Made by a program: the position numbers and the translations under genes. From the NCBI GenBank assembly GCA_033398695.1, contig CM065803.1, positions 43,081,501-43,145,500 of the forward strand: a stretch of DNA of 64,000 nt. The letters are read 5' to 3'. Of the stretch, positions 21,841-31,968 are shown piece after piece. Source of the stretch: Orobanche coerulescens. Lineage: Eukaryota; Streptophyta; Magnoliopsida; Lamiales; Orobanchaceae. Positions within the stretch are counted from its first letter, which is position 1. Every line of letters begins with the position of its first letter. The notes beneath the pieces are model-generated. The model worked only from the letters and a program-made list of their open reading frames with translations. It did not search any database and was not told the DNA's origin.

Positions 21841-23473
21841 TGGACAGTTCAGTCCAGATTCGTCATTTGCACATCTCACCTCCTTCCTTGGGCGTTTTGG
21901 GCGAATTGTGAAGATCTTTTCGAGCTGCAATCACTTATCATCATCCTCAAGCTTCTAGTTCGGATTAATCATCATTTAATCCTCTCCATCACACCAAATC
22001 AAGGTAAACATTTCTTGAATCTAGAATTTCGGAATTTGAGTGTTTTCCTTCCGATCTCTTCGAGTTAGCTTGCTATTATGTTTGAATATGTTAGATATGG
22101 ATTATCTACCTTGGATACATGTATTCCTACGGATTTATTGGTGTTATTTTCGGATTTGTTGAGTATTTGGAGAATTATTCAAGAACACCTTAAGGGTTGA
22201 CTTTGGGATTTTTGGGGTTTCGACTAGATGTTGTCGTAATATCGAATGGAGTATTCCTATTGGATTATTTGATTGTGTTGATGATGTTTTGGGGTTGAAC
22301 TACTCATTTGAAGGTTGGTTTTGATATATTTGGGGTTGGTTGTAATCAATGGAAGAATGTTTGCAACGTATTCGTTGGAATGCCCCAATGAGTTTGGTTA
22401 TTGTTGCATCGACTTTTGAGTTGGATATAATCGTACTTGATATGTATATTGAGCGTTTGTTGGTAATTATGTTATTCAAGGTTGTTCGAGCGACCGATAA
22501 TTCCATTAAGGACGTTTGTTCGAGGGAGGACATTTCATCACCTGTATTGAGGCAAGCTAATTCTTGCTCAGTTAAAAGGATATTCATTCCTTTCGCTGTT
22601 ATTCATTCATATTCATAATTCATTCATAGTATATTAATCATGTTGAGATTTGTAATTATCAAACTAATCATTCATTTCACGAGGAATGACGGTTCCAATC
22701 ATTTCAGTGAGCTATCATTCATTTCATTATTATTTCATCTCGGTGAGTCATTCTTGACCCTTGTCGATGCTATTCATTGATATTCATCATGGTCACTTTT
22801 GTTCTTGTGACCTTCTGGGTTCATATTGCGTGGTCGGGTAGTTATGTGTGGAATTTTTAGTCAGGCACAGATAGTCATGTGATGCGAGTTCACCGACACA
22901 ATGTACTGTGCACACGGTAACGTGCCTCCATGAGACTAATTAGGTACAAGTGTGGGTGTGTCCAGACACTCGTCTTGTGCACTTGCACGTCCCATTACGG
23001 GCGTACTATGATGCCCCTATTCAGCTTGATTTCATAACTAATATATAATGTTTGTGCTTGTTCAACTCTTGAGGATTGTTGTTCTGTGTAACTGACCCCG
23101 TTCGGGATATTGTTTTTAGGTCATGGCAAGGCAAAAGCACAGGAAGAGAACGTTAACGGCGAGGAGTCCCAGTGATACTCGTAGGGGGCTCCAGTCTCTT
23201 CATTTGTTCATGTTTCTTTGTCATGTATTTTTCACTGCAGTTCTGTTTAGATTTTTATTTCATTCAGTGTTGTATATTTTATCTTCATATAAAATATACA
23301 TGTATTCTGTATTCCTGGGTGTGTTGTACCTGAAACTCCTCATCGGAGTAATTGATGACATAATGTGGTTCGATACTACATTGTATTGTGTAATTCATTA
23401 ATTTTCATCCGCCTGGTGGGTCCCAGTCGGGGGTCCACGGCACTGTAATGTCCACGTAGTTTGGGGTGTTACA

Positions 23474-24895
23474 TTAATTTAGTCATTAGAGTAGTTCGAT
23501 CAAATTGCCAGTTGGTGGGGTCAATCTCGAAATGCAACTTAGTGGGCAAGTAGCAGTCTCTACTGAATACCAAGATAAAATTATTTCTCCTGTAAGTGAG
23601 CAGGTAAATGTCGTATGTGGTTAATGGCAAATGAGATCATAAGTCTTTGGCCAAAGCAGTTAGAGCTAGTTGTATTTGATACACAAGAGGTTGGTGATCT
23701 CAGTTTGCATTAACAGAAAGCATAGAGTCAAGTTACAGTAGGGTTTGACTTTATCGTGATCCTAATACTTGACCGATACATATGATTGAAGGGTTTATAC
23801 GTATACGATATTCACGACATAATGATTTTGAATGATCCGATCATTCGTTCTTAGTTGGGTTACGGTACGGAGCACTAGACTGGCTAAGTGTTACTCATAC
23901 TCTTTGGTTCCTTCCATTGCCGACTAAGACGGATCTATGGAGTCGCGCACAAGGATATTTGATGGATAAAATATATATTTATTATCTCTTCATTAATATT
24001 GGATATCTAATTTGATTTATTTGATAAATCATGCGGTCTTGTGAATTAAAATTAATTACCGAGTGATTAATTTAATTTATAAATAATTATTTCTCGGAAA
24101 TATATTATAGTTTTGTATTTAATAAAATTAATTAATTAGATTAATTAATTAAGTATAAATATATTTGAGATAAAATGAAGTGTATTTAGCAGACTAGATA
24201 CGCAAACGTCCGATACACGAACCGAGTGGCTCGGATCATTTTCTCACCTATCACCATGTGGCCGCCCCCTCCCTCTTTCCTCTTAACTTCCATGTATCTC
24301 CATGTGATGTGGGATGTGTTAGTTTTATATTAAGAGATGAGGACAAATGGATTAGATATCTTATCTCATCATTTGATCTCATTTTGGTTATATAAAATAT
24401 GAATGTTTTTCATTAGAAGAAGACTTGAAAAAAACACACACACGAAAACATAAGTTCAGCCGTGAGCTATGGTTGGGAGGGAGAAAAATTTATTTTCTTT
24501 TTCTTGTTCATCTTTGAGAGAAAGAAAAGGAAGAAGAGAAGAGAAGAAAAATATCGTATCAATTCCTAGTCGTGTTCTTTGAGAACAAATTGATATTTTA
24601 TTTTTTCAATCAATATCCAACGCGTGATAACATAGAGACACTCAGCATTTTCGGTATTTGATCATTTATCAAGCTCGGATTCGTGTTCGTATTGGTGACC
24701 GGAAACAATCAAAGATTGGCTCGTGAATTTTTCCTTCAAGAAGATATTATCAAAGGTCTATGAGGGTATGACTTCTAAATTTTATCTATATTCGTTATGC
24801 GATGCTTGATCGATCTGTTTTGGGGTTTGGTTTTATCCGGTTGGAGCGGTTTATTTTCTGCTGCGTATCTTGATTTTAATCACCGATTCCCAACA
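23474..24895 (+). repeat. Probable old LTR end (left limit unresolved)
   Basis: Downstream of Gypsy-2 the sequence turns AT-rich. A TATA-like GGTTATATAAAATATG at 24386-24400 is followed by about 490 bp ending CCGATTCCCAACA at 24895, immediately before a primer binding site. That is the layout of a 5' LTR. Its start, probably around 23930-24000, could not be fixed, and no partner LTR was found in the window. The part 23474-23930 shows no recognisable domain. Confidence 0.5.
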
Positions 24896-24896
24896 G

Positions 24897-24907
24897 TGGT
24901 ATCGGAG
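24897..24907 (+). other. Primer binding site (initiator tRNA-Met type)
   Basis: TGGTATCGGAG one base after the CCAACA terminus at 24895. Confidence 0.75.
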
Positions 24908-25800
24908 AGTGGTCTATGCGATCGTATATTCGATATTAGCATTTGGAATGCTTGGTTATTTTCTTTTATGATTTGGAATCATAATTGTTTCAATTGTTAA
25001 TGTTTAATTGTTCATCTAAAAATTATTTTTCATGATTTTATGTTACAATATAAATCTATTTTTCTTTTGAAAAACTGATTTAAATGTGTAATATAAAAAT
25101 TAGAAAAATATTATTTTTGGATTCGGGACGAAGAAACGAGCAGGAAAAATGGCGGACCGGCACTGGTCGCCGGATCGCCGGCCGCTTCGCCCTGCCGTGG
25201 GCTTGGCCCGGGCCTTATGTTTGCCGACTCTATTTTTATATTTCATTTGGTAAATTAATCTCCCGCAAATTAAATTGGATTTAATTTGACTAAAATCTAA
25301 TTATGGTAATTTTATTTTTAAGGGAATTAATTTAATGAAATATTTATTTTTTCCGGAACAAATTAAAATGAACGATTACATGAATTAATTTGATCAATTC
25401 TAATTATTGGATTAATTTTTGTTGATAAGATCAATATTTAGATTAATCATTATTACCAATTATTTAATGTGATTGTTGTATTAATTTCGAATAGACATGT
25501 AGTTCATGGACCTAGTTTTGAATCGTTTGTTTTGTTCGATTGGGTTGTAAAGGCCGTTTTGAGCCTATTTATTTTACTGAAAAATTTGTATAGGATGCAA
25601 TTTTTCAAATGTAAAATTTATTGTAATGACGAAGACCGGAGGAAGATCCATTCAAGAAGACAAAGATTCAAGACCGAAGACATGTTATTAGATTATGATG
25701 TTTTTGTTCTAAGAACGATCCATGAACTGCACTACCATTTACGCAAGCAAGTCGCAGCTCACTACAAAAAATATAGATAATCCAAAGAAATAAAAACTCA
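24908..25800 (+). other. Leader of a decayed LTR retroelement
   Basis: AT-rich sequence with one GC-rich patch (25135-25215). No intact Gag was recognised; 25469-25780 is open but featureless. The sequence CACTACAAAAAAT at 25758 looks like a CACTA-transposon tip, but no partner was found. Confidence 0.35.
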
Positions 25801-27484
25801 CTATATGGAGGAATATGATCTCGACAAGTCCCCCTATGTCAGTTTTACAGTCACAATCGTCGAAATGAGTCATACGAGCCATAGTCTATAGAGGCACTGC
25901 TTTATGACTGAATTCTAGTATTATGTTTTCTTTCTTATTTACATTTAGTATAGTTGCCTCAAGACGATTGTGTTGGTGTTTTCTGTCCACTAATGGTGTG
26001 ATGCAATATTGTTTCACGAATAAGATATTAATATTGCTTATGTTATATTACTAGCTTTATTTCAAAGTACTGAATATTGATTGAGTGCTTATGGTTCGAA
26101 ATTTCACTCTATTATAAGGAATGTATCAAGGAGAACTTGAATGCTCTTAGAAATAGGCTTCTATTCATCGAACAAGTCGCCGGCCAAACCTCAGTAACTA
26201 CGATGACTGGGTCCTCCGAACTCATCAAATGGCGAGGTAATGCCCAATGCATGATGACTACACGGCACTCTCTTCCATGTTATTGATTCTCTATATGCAC
26301 CTAGATCCCCTCGAACCTTACTTAGCTTCAATAATATACGTAGCAATGGTTTCCAATTTGAAACCCATTGTAAGAATGTAATAGAGTTTATTTCTTTTAA
26401 TTCTAATGAATGTAGACATAAATGCATTTTAGAAAAACTCGTGAGTAAATCTAGTGGACTGTACTATACTACTATTAGGATTTTCAAATCCTATGTTGTC
26501 ACCAACAATGTACTTTGGGACATAGACTCATATAAGCTTTGGCACGATAGACTTGGTCATCCCGGTCGAGGCATGATGATCTGTATGCTAAAGAACTTGT
26601 ACGAACATTATTTCTTTCGAGTGAAAATGTGGCAACGACTTGACATAGTGAATAATTTTGACGTTAATCATGATATGTCATCCAAAGAACCGGATACATA
26701 TCAAATGTGCACCACTCGGTTTTGCAAAGCCTGCTCTTTAGCCTAAGTAGGAGCGAGACCTTCCTACGCTAAAGAAATAAACGCAAGCATTCCATTCTTA
26801 CGCCGAATACAAGGAGATTTTTATGGACCCATCCATCTAGTATGCGGATCATTTATGTATTTTATAGTTTTAGTAGATGCTCCGACATGTTCATTTATGC
26901 ATTATATGTGTCTTCTGCGTCCCACAATGCATTGGTATTTAGAAATGATTATATATCCATGTTGGATAACAATCCCCAATGTTTATCTACTGTTTGAAAC
27001 CTTCGCATGTGATCTCTCTACTGCACGATTTGCGAATTGTCACTTTGATGAGACAATCTTCCCGTCTTTAGGAAAAGGAGAAAAGGTAATTTCTCGGAAA
27101 ACGACAGGAATTGTCATGGTGTGTCCCCACTTTGTCTCATTATGATTCCCGAAGTTCACAATGTTACCGTGAAACACATAGAATACTCGATCTTCAGAAC
27201 GTAGCAAATTCGACGCCTGATGCGTTTACTGATATCGCTAAACTAACAAGATCACAAATTACAGCTGCAAATATTCATGTAAGGTTAGAAGTCCCTTGTA
27301 AGGGGCACATCGCCAATGGACAAGGTGATGCAACCGCACCTGATGGAGGTGTAGTTGAGGCCGTGGCTCCCTGCAAATGAAGGAGTGTAAGGCTTATGGT
27401 TCGTCTAAATACTTACCCAATGAAGAGGTAGAGTGTGGCACAAGTTTATATGTTAATCATCAATAAACTCATTTACTGAGATCA
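25801..27484 (+). pseudogene. Copia remnant: GAG-pre-integrase and integrase
   Basis: Broken Ty1/copia polyprotein. Visible blocks are a protease/linker-like RTLLSFNNIRSNGFQFET and the GAG-pre-integrase wording SYKLWHDRLGHPGRGMM around 26530-26580. An integrase start follows at about 26800 (IQGDFYGPIHLVCGSFMYF), and then a C-terminal stretch with STARFANCHFDETIFPSLG near 27017. AFTDIAKLTRSQI appears at about 27215. Frames shift repeatedly, and the integrase catalytic core is largely missing. The element is interrupted by a solo LTR (27490-29251) and continues at 29257. The same lineage recurs in 37790-47257. Confidence 0.75.
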
Positions 27485-27489
27485 TGCTT
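27485..27489. repeat. Target-site duplication TGCTT
   Basis: TGCTT at 27485-27489 and at 29252-29256 flanks the solo LTR. Confidence 0.9.
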
Positions 27490-28518
27490 TGTTGGAAAAA
27501 ATAATACCCCAAGTGTTTTGATAAATGCACCCTACAGTATGTTCCTAGAGCGCCACTTCATACAATACCAAAAGAAGTCAAATCCTACAGTTAAACTCTA
27601 GCGTACAGCAATAACAGCTGTTAGCTACAACAATGATGCTGTAGGTGTTTTTAGGAAAAGTAAAACACAAATCCAACAGGATATAGACTGAACTTTAAAC
27701 TGTTGTGAGATAACCATTTATTTATTCACAAAATATTCACGGTTTTAAAGTATTTGATGCTGACAGGACAAAATTTAATACAACTTGTAGACAGAAGAGC
27801 ATTTAATGCGGATTAAATAATAATGTCTGAAGCATTAAATGCAAAACATCTTTAATTTAAACATTCTGAAGCCGCCGATCAGAGCTGTCTAAATCTTACC
27901 AACCGGCCAACGGATATATTTATAACAAATCTGTTTCCAAGGTTATAAATAACCCACGCAAGCGACATTGATCACACACATGAACTCACTGTCTCACTTA
28001 CTGGCGAACTTATTATCAAAGAGCAATGTATTTCTTCAAGCATACAACGAATTTCTTGAGTGAAGAAATATCTAAGTTCTCAACAAAGAACAACACAAGC
28101 CTACAAAGCCTACAGTTGCTGTTCGTACTCACGATACTTCAAAACCTTATTGTTGAGACCCTTAGCCGTGTGTGGATTAAGTCAAGATATTCCGACCTGT
28201 GTGAGAAGAATATAGTTCAAGGACGAAGCTTCAATCTATGTGAGAAGAAGCAAGTCTAAGAAGCCTACACCCAATCTGTGTGAATGACTTAAGCTACAGT
28301 CGGCTGTATCAATCTGTGTGAACGATACCGTTACGGGTTTAGTTAAAATAATATAGTTGTACACACCTTGATTTTAATAAACTTCTTAGGCTCTCTTCTT
28401 TTGGACTGAATGAATCTAAATCGAATCAGAATCAATTGAATCGAATCGAATCAATTGATATGAATCGAATCAATCGAATGGAGTCGAATCAATCGGATTG
28501 AAATATATATTAAGAGTA

Positions 28519-28557
<39 letters not shown>

Positions 28558-29251
28558 GTAATAATAATAAAATAAATTTTATTAGTAATAATAATAGTAA
28601 TCAACAACAACAATAATAATAATAAAAATAATCAAGATTAATAATAATAATAATAATAATAATAAAAATAATAATATAATAATAAGTATTAGTAGTAATA
28701 ATAATGGTAATCAACAACAACAACAATAATAATAATCAATATTTTTAATAATAATAACAATAATAATAATAATCAAGATTATCATTACTAATAATAATAA
28801 TAATAATAAGAAGAAGAAGAAGAAGAAGAAGAAGAAAAAAATTGAATCAATTGAATCGAATGGACTCGAATCAAATGAATCGAATCGAATGAACTCGAAT
28901 CGAATCAATCGAATCGAATGGACTCGAATCGAATCGAATCAAAATGAAAAATAAGTCCAAACGAATAGGGCCTTACTCATGTGTGGAAAACTTATGGACA
29001 TAAAGGGGTTTACCTCGAACCACATTAGACTTGTGCGTTATTACTTTCCATACTTATTGTTTTCTTACTGCCTGTGATTTTAGTATACTTGCTTTGAAAA
29101 CCCTCTAAGCATCAAACTATAGGAAACTACTTACTTGCTGTACTTACAGCAACTTAGTCTAAAGACTTCTGCTACGCAAATCAAACTTCAAAAAAGAGTA
29201 CAACTTATTCAACCCCCTTCTAAGTTGTAAGATAGTATACTGAGACCAACA
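27490..29251 (+). repeat. Solo LTR with internal microsatellite expansions
   Basis: 1762 bp with TGTTGG...CCAACA termini and a 5-bp target duplication. There is no internal region, so it is a solo LTR left by LTR-LTR recombination. The end region TTCAACCCCCTTCTAAGTTG is typical of large copia LTRs of the SIRE type. The centre (28430-28940) is a block of GAATC-type repeats and (AAT)n/(AAG)n microsatellites. Strand is assumed from the terminus wording. Confidence 0.85.
28430..28940. repeat. Compound microsatellite (GAATC)n, (AAT)n, (AAG)n
   Basis: 28430-28500 and 28840-28945 consist of GAATC/GAATCAAT variants. Between them are long (AAT)n and (AATAAC)n runs and an (AAG)n run at 28808-28836. 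The reverse frame 28711-28908 is a translation of this and not a gene. Confidence 0.9.
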
Positions 29252-29256
29252 TGCTT

Positions 29257-30060
29257 GATTTTATTATGTCCATGAGTTATGACAAGGGGGACGCCCCCAA
29301 GAGATGATTCAGAAAATCAAGAATCTCGATGAAATTATGAGAGTGTGACCTGATCAATCACCCACTATGATGATATGTTATTCAATGAATCATAAAGTAC
29401 GATGATTTCGAACCTCGCTAAGTTGGATGAAAACAACATAGAGCCGATTGGCTAAATGAAAAATTCCAAGTAGAATTAAGTTCTCTAACAAAGAGACATG
29501 TATCTGGTGTAGGTAGTACTAACCTAACCAAGTGTAAAACCTGTAGGACATAAACGAGTCTTTGTAGTAAAGCGTAGTGAGAATAATCGAGTCATAATGT
29601 ACAAGGTTCACGAAGTAATACTTCTCACAACGTCCTGGAATTGATTACGAGAAAATGTACTCCCACGTACAGTCCGCTATTTGATTAACATAGTAATTTC
29701 TGAGGGACTGGAAATATAGTTGTAGATGTGGTTACTGCGCATCTCTATGAGGATCTAGATATGGATATTTGTATGAAAGTGCCCGATGACATGTCATTAC
29801 CCAACACAAGTGGCTCTAGACCATGGAGTACGTTTGCAATTAGAATGAAAAGCTCAGCTTTACGGTTTGAAGCAATCTCTAAGAATGTTGTATAACCGTC
29901 GATGATATGAACATAATCGGTACTCTCGATGAAATAAGAGAAACCACCGAATGCTATACTCTTTTCCTTACGATCAAATATTTTTCCCACTGAATTTTTG
30001 CTTGACGAGGTTTTAACGAGGCAACATGATATGCACTAATAGACTAGGCAGAAAGGGGAG
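29257..30060 (+). pseudogene. Copia remnant: reverse transcriptase and 3' untranslated region
   Basis: Resumes the element split by the solo LTR. ADWLNEKFQVELSSLTKR (about 29450) and VVDVVTAHLYEDLDMDIC then MKVPDD (about 29720-29790) correspond to the linker and the first RT motifs of copia Pol. The YVDD region is missing. Near 29985 comes TTTTTCCCACTGAATTTTTG then GACGAGGTTTTAACGAGGCA, a 3' untranslated module that also occurs three times at the 3' end of the 37790-47257 element. A purine run at 30051-30060 is the likely PPT. Confidence 0.75.
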
Positions 30061-30227
30061 TATTAAAAGAATAATACTCTTGCGTGCCTTACTCTGCAAG
30101 TTATGAGCTTTCCTAATTAGAGTAAGATTATGTCTGTTATAATGTAATCTCTCCGTATATATAGAGATACCATTAATGAAAATATAGATCTTTTGCACTA
30201 TTTCTTCTCTCAGTTATTTTCCCAACA
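30061..30227 (+). repeat. Short copia LTR (decayed start)
   Basis: 167 bp from the purine tract to TTTTCCCAACA. It begins TATTAAAAGAATAATAC, with TA rather than TG as the first dinucleotide, so the terminus has probably mutated. The first 17 bases plus the preceding G form a small inverted repeat, as does the start of the 37790 LTR. TATA-like TATATATAGAG lies at 30159. Confidence 0.55.
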
Positions 30228-30594
30228 ACTCTTGATGTTTAAAATCAAAATTTTACCCCAATTAAACTTTCTTCCCATAAAATCCAACACTTGCCGTCCA
30301 TCATTGCCGTTCGAACACCACTTCATCCATTTTATAACAAATTCTTCCTGTCTAATGCAGTTGACCGTCGATAATTTTTTTGTTTTTTGGAAAATGATGC
30401 AACACGCAATCTATGGCGTCTTTTTTTATTAAACACGTCGTCGGTTACTTTTACATGTACGTATGATCTATTTTTCTTATATATTATTAGTGATAACCGT
30501 ATGGTTACGATACAATGAAAGTGCCATAGTTGGACTAAAATTATACGAGATTAATTTACTAGAAAAAAAATATATTAACTGGCAGAGACAAAAA
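30228..30594. other. Unassigned sequence
   Basis: No coding or repeat feature recognised; AT-rich with scattered TA microsatellite-like words. Confidence 0.5.
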
Positions 30595-30676
30595 TATTAC
30601 CAGTCAGCCGAGGCCAGCCAACGGCCGACAGGCAGCCGCCAAAAAAAAACTGCCTGTCGGAGATTTGCCGACAGTT
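30595..30676. repeat. GC-rich A-tract minisatellite, left fragment, with 11-bp hairpin
   Basis: Same family as 35584-36235, separated by the copia insertion. It contains a perfect inverted repeat CCGACAGGCAG (30625-30635) / CTGCCTGTCGG (30650-30660) with a loop that includes nine A residues. Confidence 0.75.
30672..30676. repeat. Target-site duplication CAGTT
   Basis: CAGTT at 30672-30676 and 35584-35588 flanks the copia element. Confidence 0.93.
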
Positions 30677-31070
30677 TGTTAGAATTTTCAAACTTTCCAG
30701 AAGGTCATTGTTCAAAGTCTTAAAAAGTGGCTAAAAGAAATTTAAAGCATGCATGAATGATATTCAAAGATGGCAGCTTGAATAAATGTAACAATACGTA
30801 AGCGCTTATGTAAGCCAGTGTAATTGAAGTCTATATATATGGCTTGTTGGTGTACTAGTAAAAACAACAAAAACACACCAAAGAGAAAAAGAAAAAGAGA
30901 ATAGAGAGAAAGAAAGAGATGAAGCTCTGTGTAACATTAACGTTGTAGCTTGTGTTTGAGTTATATTAAAATAGCTGTGTTTGTATTATTGTTTCATTAC
31001 ATATACACTACACACATATATTGTGTTTGAGTTAAAGAAAATTGAGTGAAACCCATACACGTTTCCAACA
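30677..31070 (+). repeat. Copia-2 5' LTR
   Basis: 394 bp, TGTTAGAATTTTC...GTTTCCAACA, with a TATA box (CTATATATATGG) at 30831. Confidence 0.95.
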
Positions 31071-31072
31071 AG

Positions 31073-31085
31073 TGGTATCGGAGCC
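31073..31085 (+). other. Copia-2 primer binding site
   Basis: TGGTATCGGAGCC two bases after the LTR, initiator tRNA-Met type. Confidence 0.88.
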
Positions 31086-31104
31086 AAGGTTCCGTTCGTG
31101 AAAA

Positions 31105-31968
31105 ATGGCGAATATGATGCAACCACAAATTCCGAAATTGACGAGTACAAATTACAGAAATTGGAGTATCCAAATGAAGGTGTTACTCGGTTCCTACGAT
31201 AATTAGGATATTATCGAAAACGGGTATGACGAGCCCGTAGATGAAACTGCAGAAGCAACACTTTCGAACACTGAGAAGACGCGTTAAAAGAGTCCCGGAA
31301 AAAAGATAAAAAAGCTTTGTTTACTATTTTCAAGGTGTTGACGAATCAACCTTTGAGAAAATTTCGGAAGCAAAAACAGTAAAAGATGCGTGGGAGATTT
31401 TGCAAAAATCATTCCAAGGTGTCGAGAAAGTTAAAAGGGTTCGGCTCCAAGTACTCCGTGGTGAGTTTGAAAATATCAAATTGAAAATTTCAGAAAATAT
31501 TGGTGAATATGTTACGCGTTTGAAAACGGTAACAAATGAGATGAAAAGAAACGGCGAAAGTCTCAATGATGTTCGGGTCATGGAAAAACTTCTTCGATCG
31601 TTGGTAAGAAAATTTTACTATGTTGTTACGTCAATCGAAGAGTCAAAAGATTTGTCCACAATTTCTATTGATGAGCTCGTGGATTCACTACAAGCACATG
31701 AGCAACGGATGATCAGTACGATGATACAAGCCATTTAGAAAAAGCGTTGCAAAGCAAGGCGACTATTGATGATAGTCCAAGCAGTAGCAATTATTTATGT
31801 GGAAGAGGTGACTATATAGGTGGCTACCGAGGTGGACGAGGACGAGGAAGACAACCTTTCAACAGAGACCAGAAAAATGAAGGCTATCAGCCATCTGGTC
31901 GTGGTCAAAATTTCAGAGGCCGAGGAAGAGGCAGATTTCAACAAGAAGGTGACAAGTCTCATTTTTAA
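31105..31968 (+). pseudogene. Copia-2 Gag
   Basis: The ATG at 31105 starts a typical copia Gag (PQIPKLTSTNYRNWSIQMK), with a stop soon after at about 31201. The capsid (UBN2-like) region lies at 31400-31735 (FENIKLKISENIGEYVTRL, SLVRKFYYVVTSIEESKDL), and an RG-rich stretch (GGRGRGRQPF, GRGRGRF) at 31800-31960. The CCHC nucleocapsid knuckle follows a stop at 31966 (CNKYGHFSYEC, 31979-32010). Gag packages RNA in the particle. Stops at about 31201, 31736 and 31966 plus frame changes inactivate it. Confidence 0.88.

Larger units (their letters stand above)
10590..23473 (+). mobile_element. Gypsy-2: Ty3/gypsy chromovirus (Tekay-like), split and 5'-incomplete
   Basis: The element enters in the middle of RNase H right after the Gypsy-1 LTR, runs through integrase and a chromodomain-like tail to a polypurine tract at 12440, and then into a 3' LTR. 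That LTR is interrupted by the LARD-like element (12798-21430) and finishes at 23473 with GGGGTGTTACA. Its 5' half should lie left of the window, on the other side of Gypsy-1. Only two nonsense codons disrupt the visible coding part, so it decayed little before and after it was split. Confidence 0.85.
21436..23473 (+). repeat. Gypsy-2 3' LTR, right part
   Basis: Resumes after the GTGGT duplication within the U3 motif array. TATA box TATAAAT at 21834, hairpin GAGGCAAG...CTTGCTC at 22549, end block CCTGGTGGGTCCCAGT...GGGTCCACGGCACTGTAAT at 23412-23450, and end GGGGTGTTACA at 23473. Frames 22300-22618 and 23123-23401 lie in LTR sequence and show no protein family. Confidence 0.9.

Noticed and set aside
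25758..25770. CACTACAAAAAAT as the tip of a CACTA DNA transposon
   Set aside because: No matching inverted tip (ATTTTTTGTAGTG) or 3-bp duplication was found nearby.
28711..28908. Reverse 65-aa frame with Phe and Ile runs
   Set aside because: Translation of an (AAT)n/(AAG)n microsatellite.
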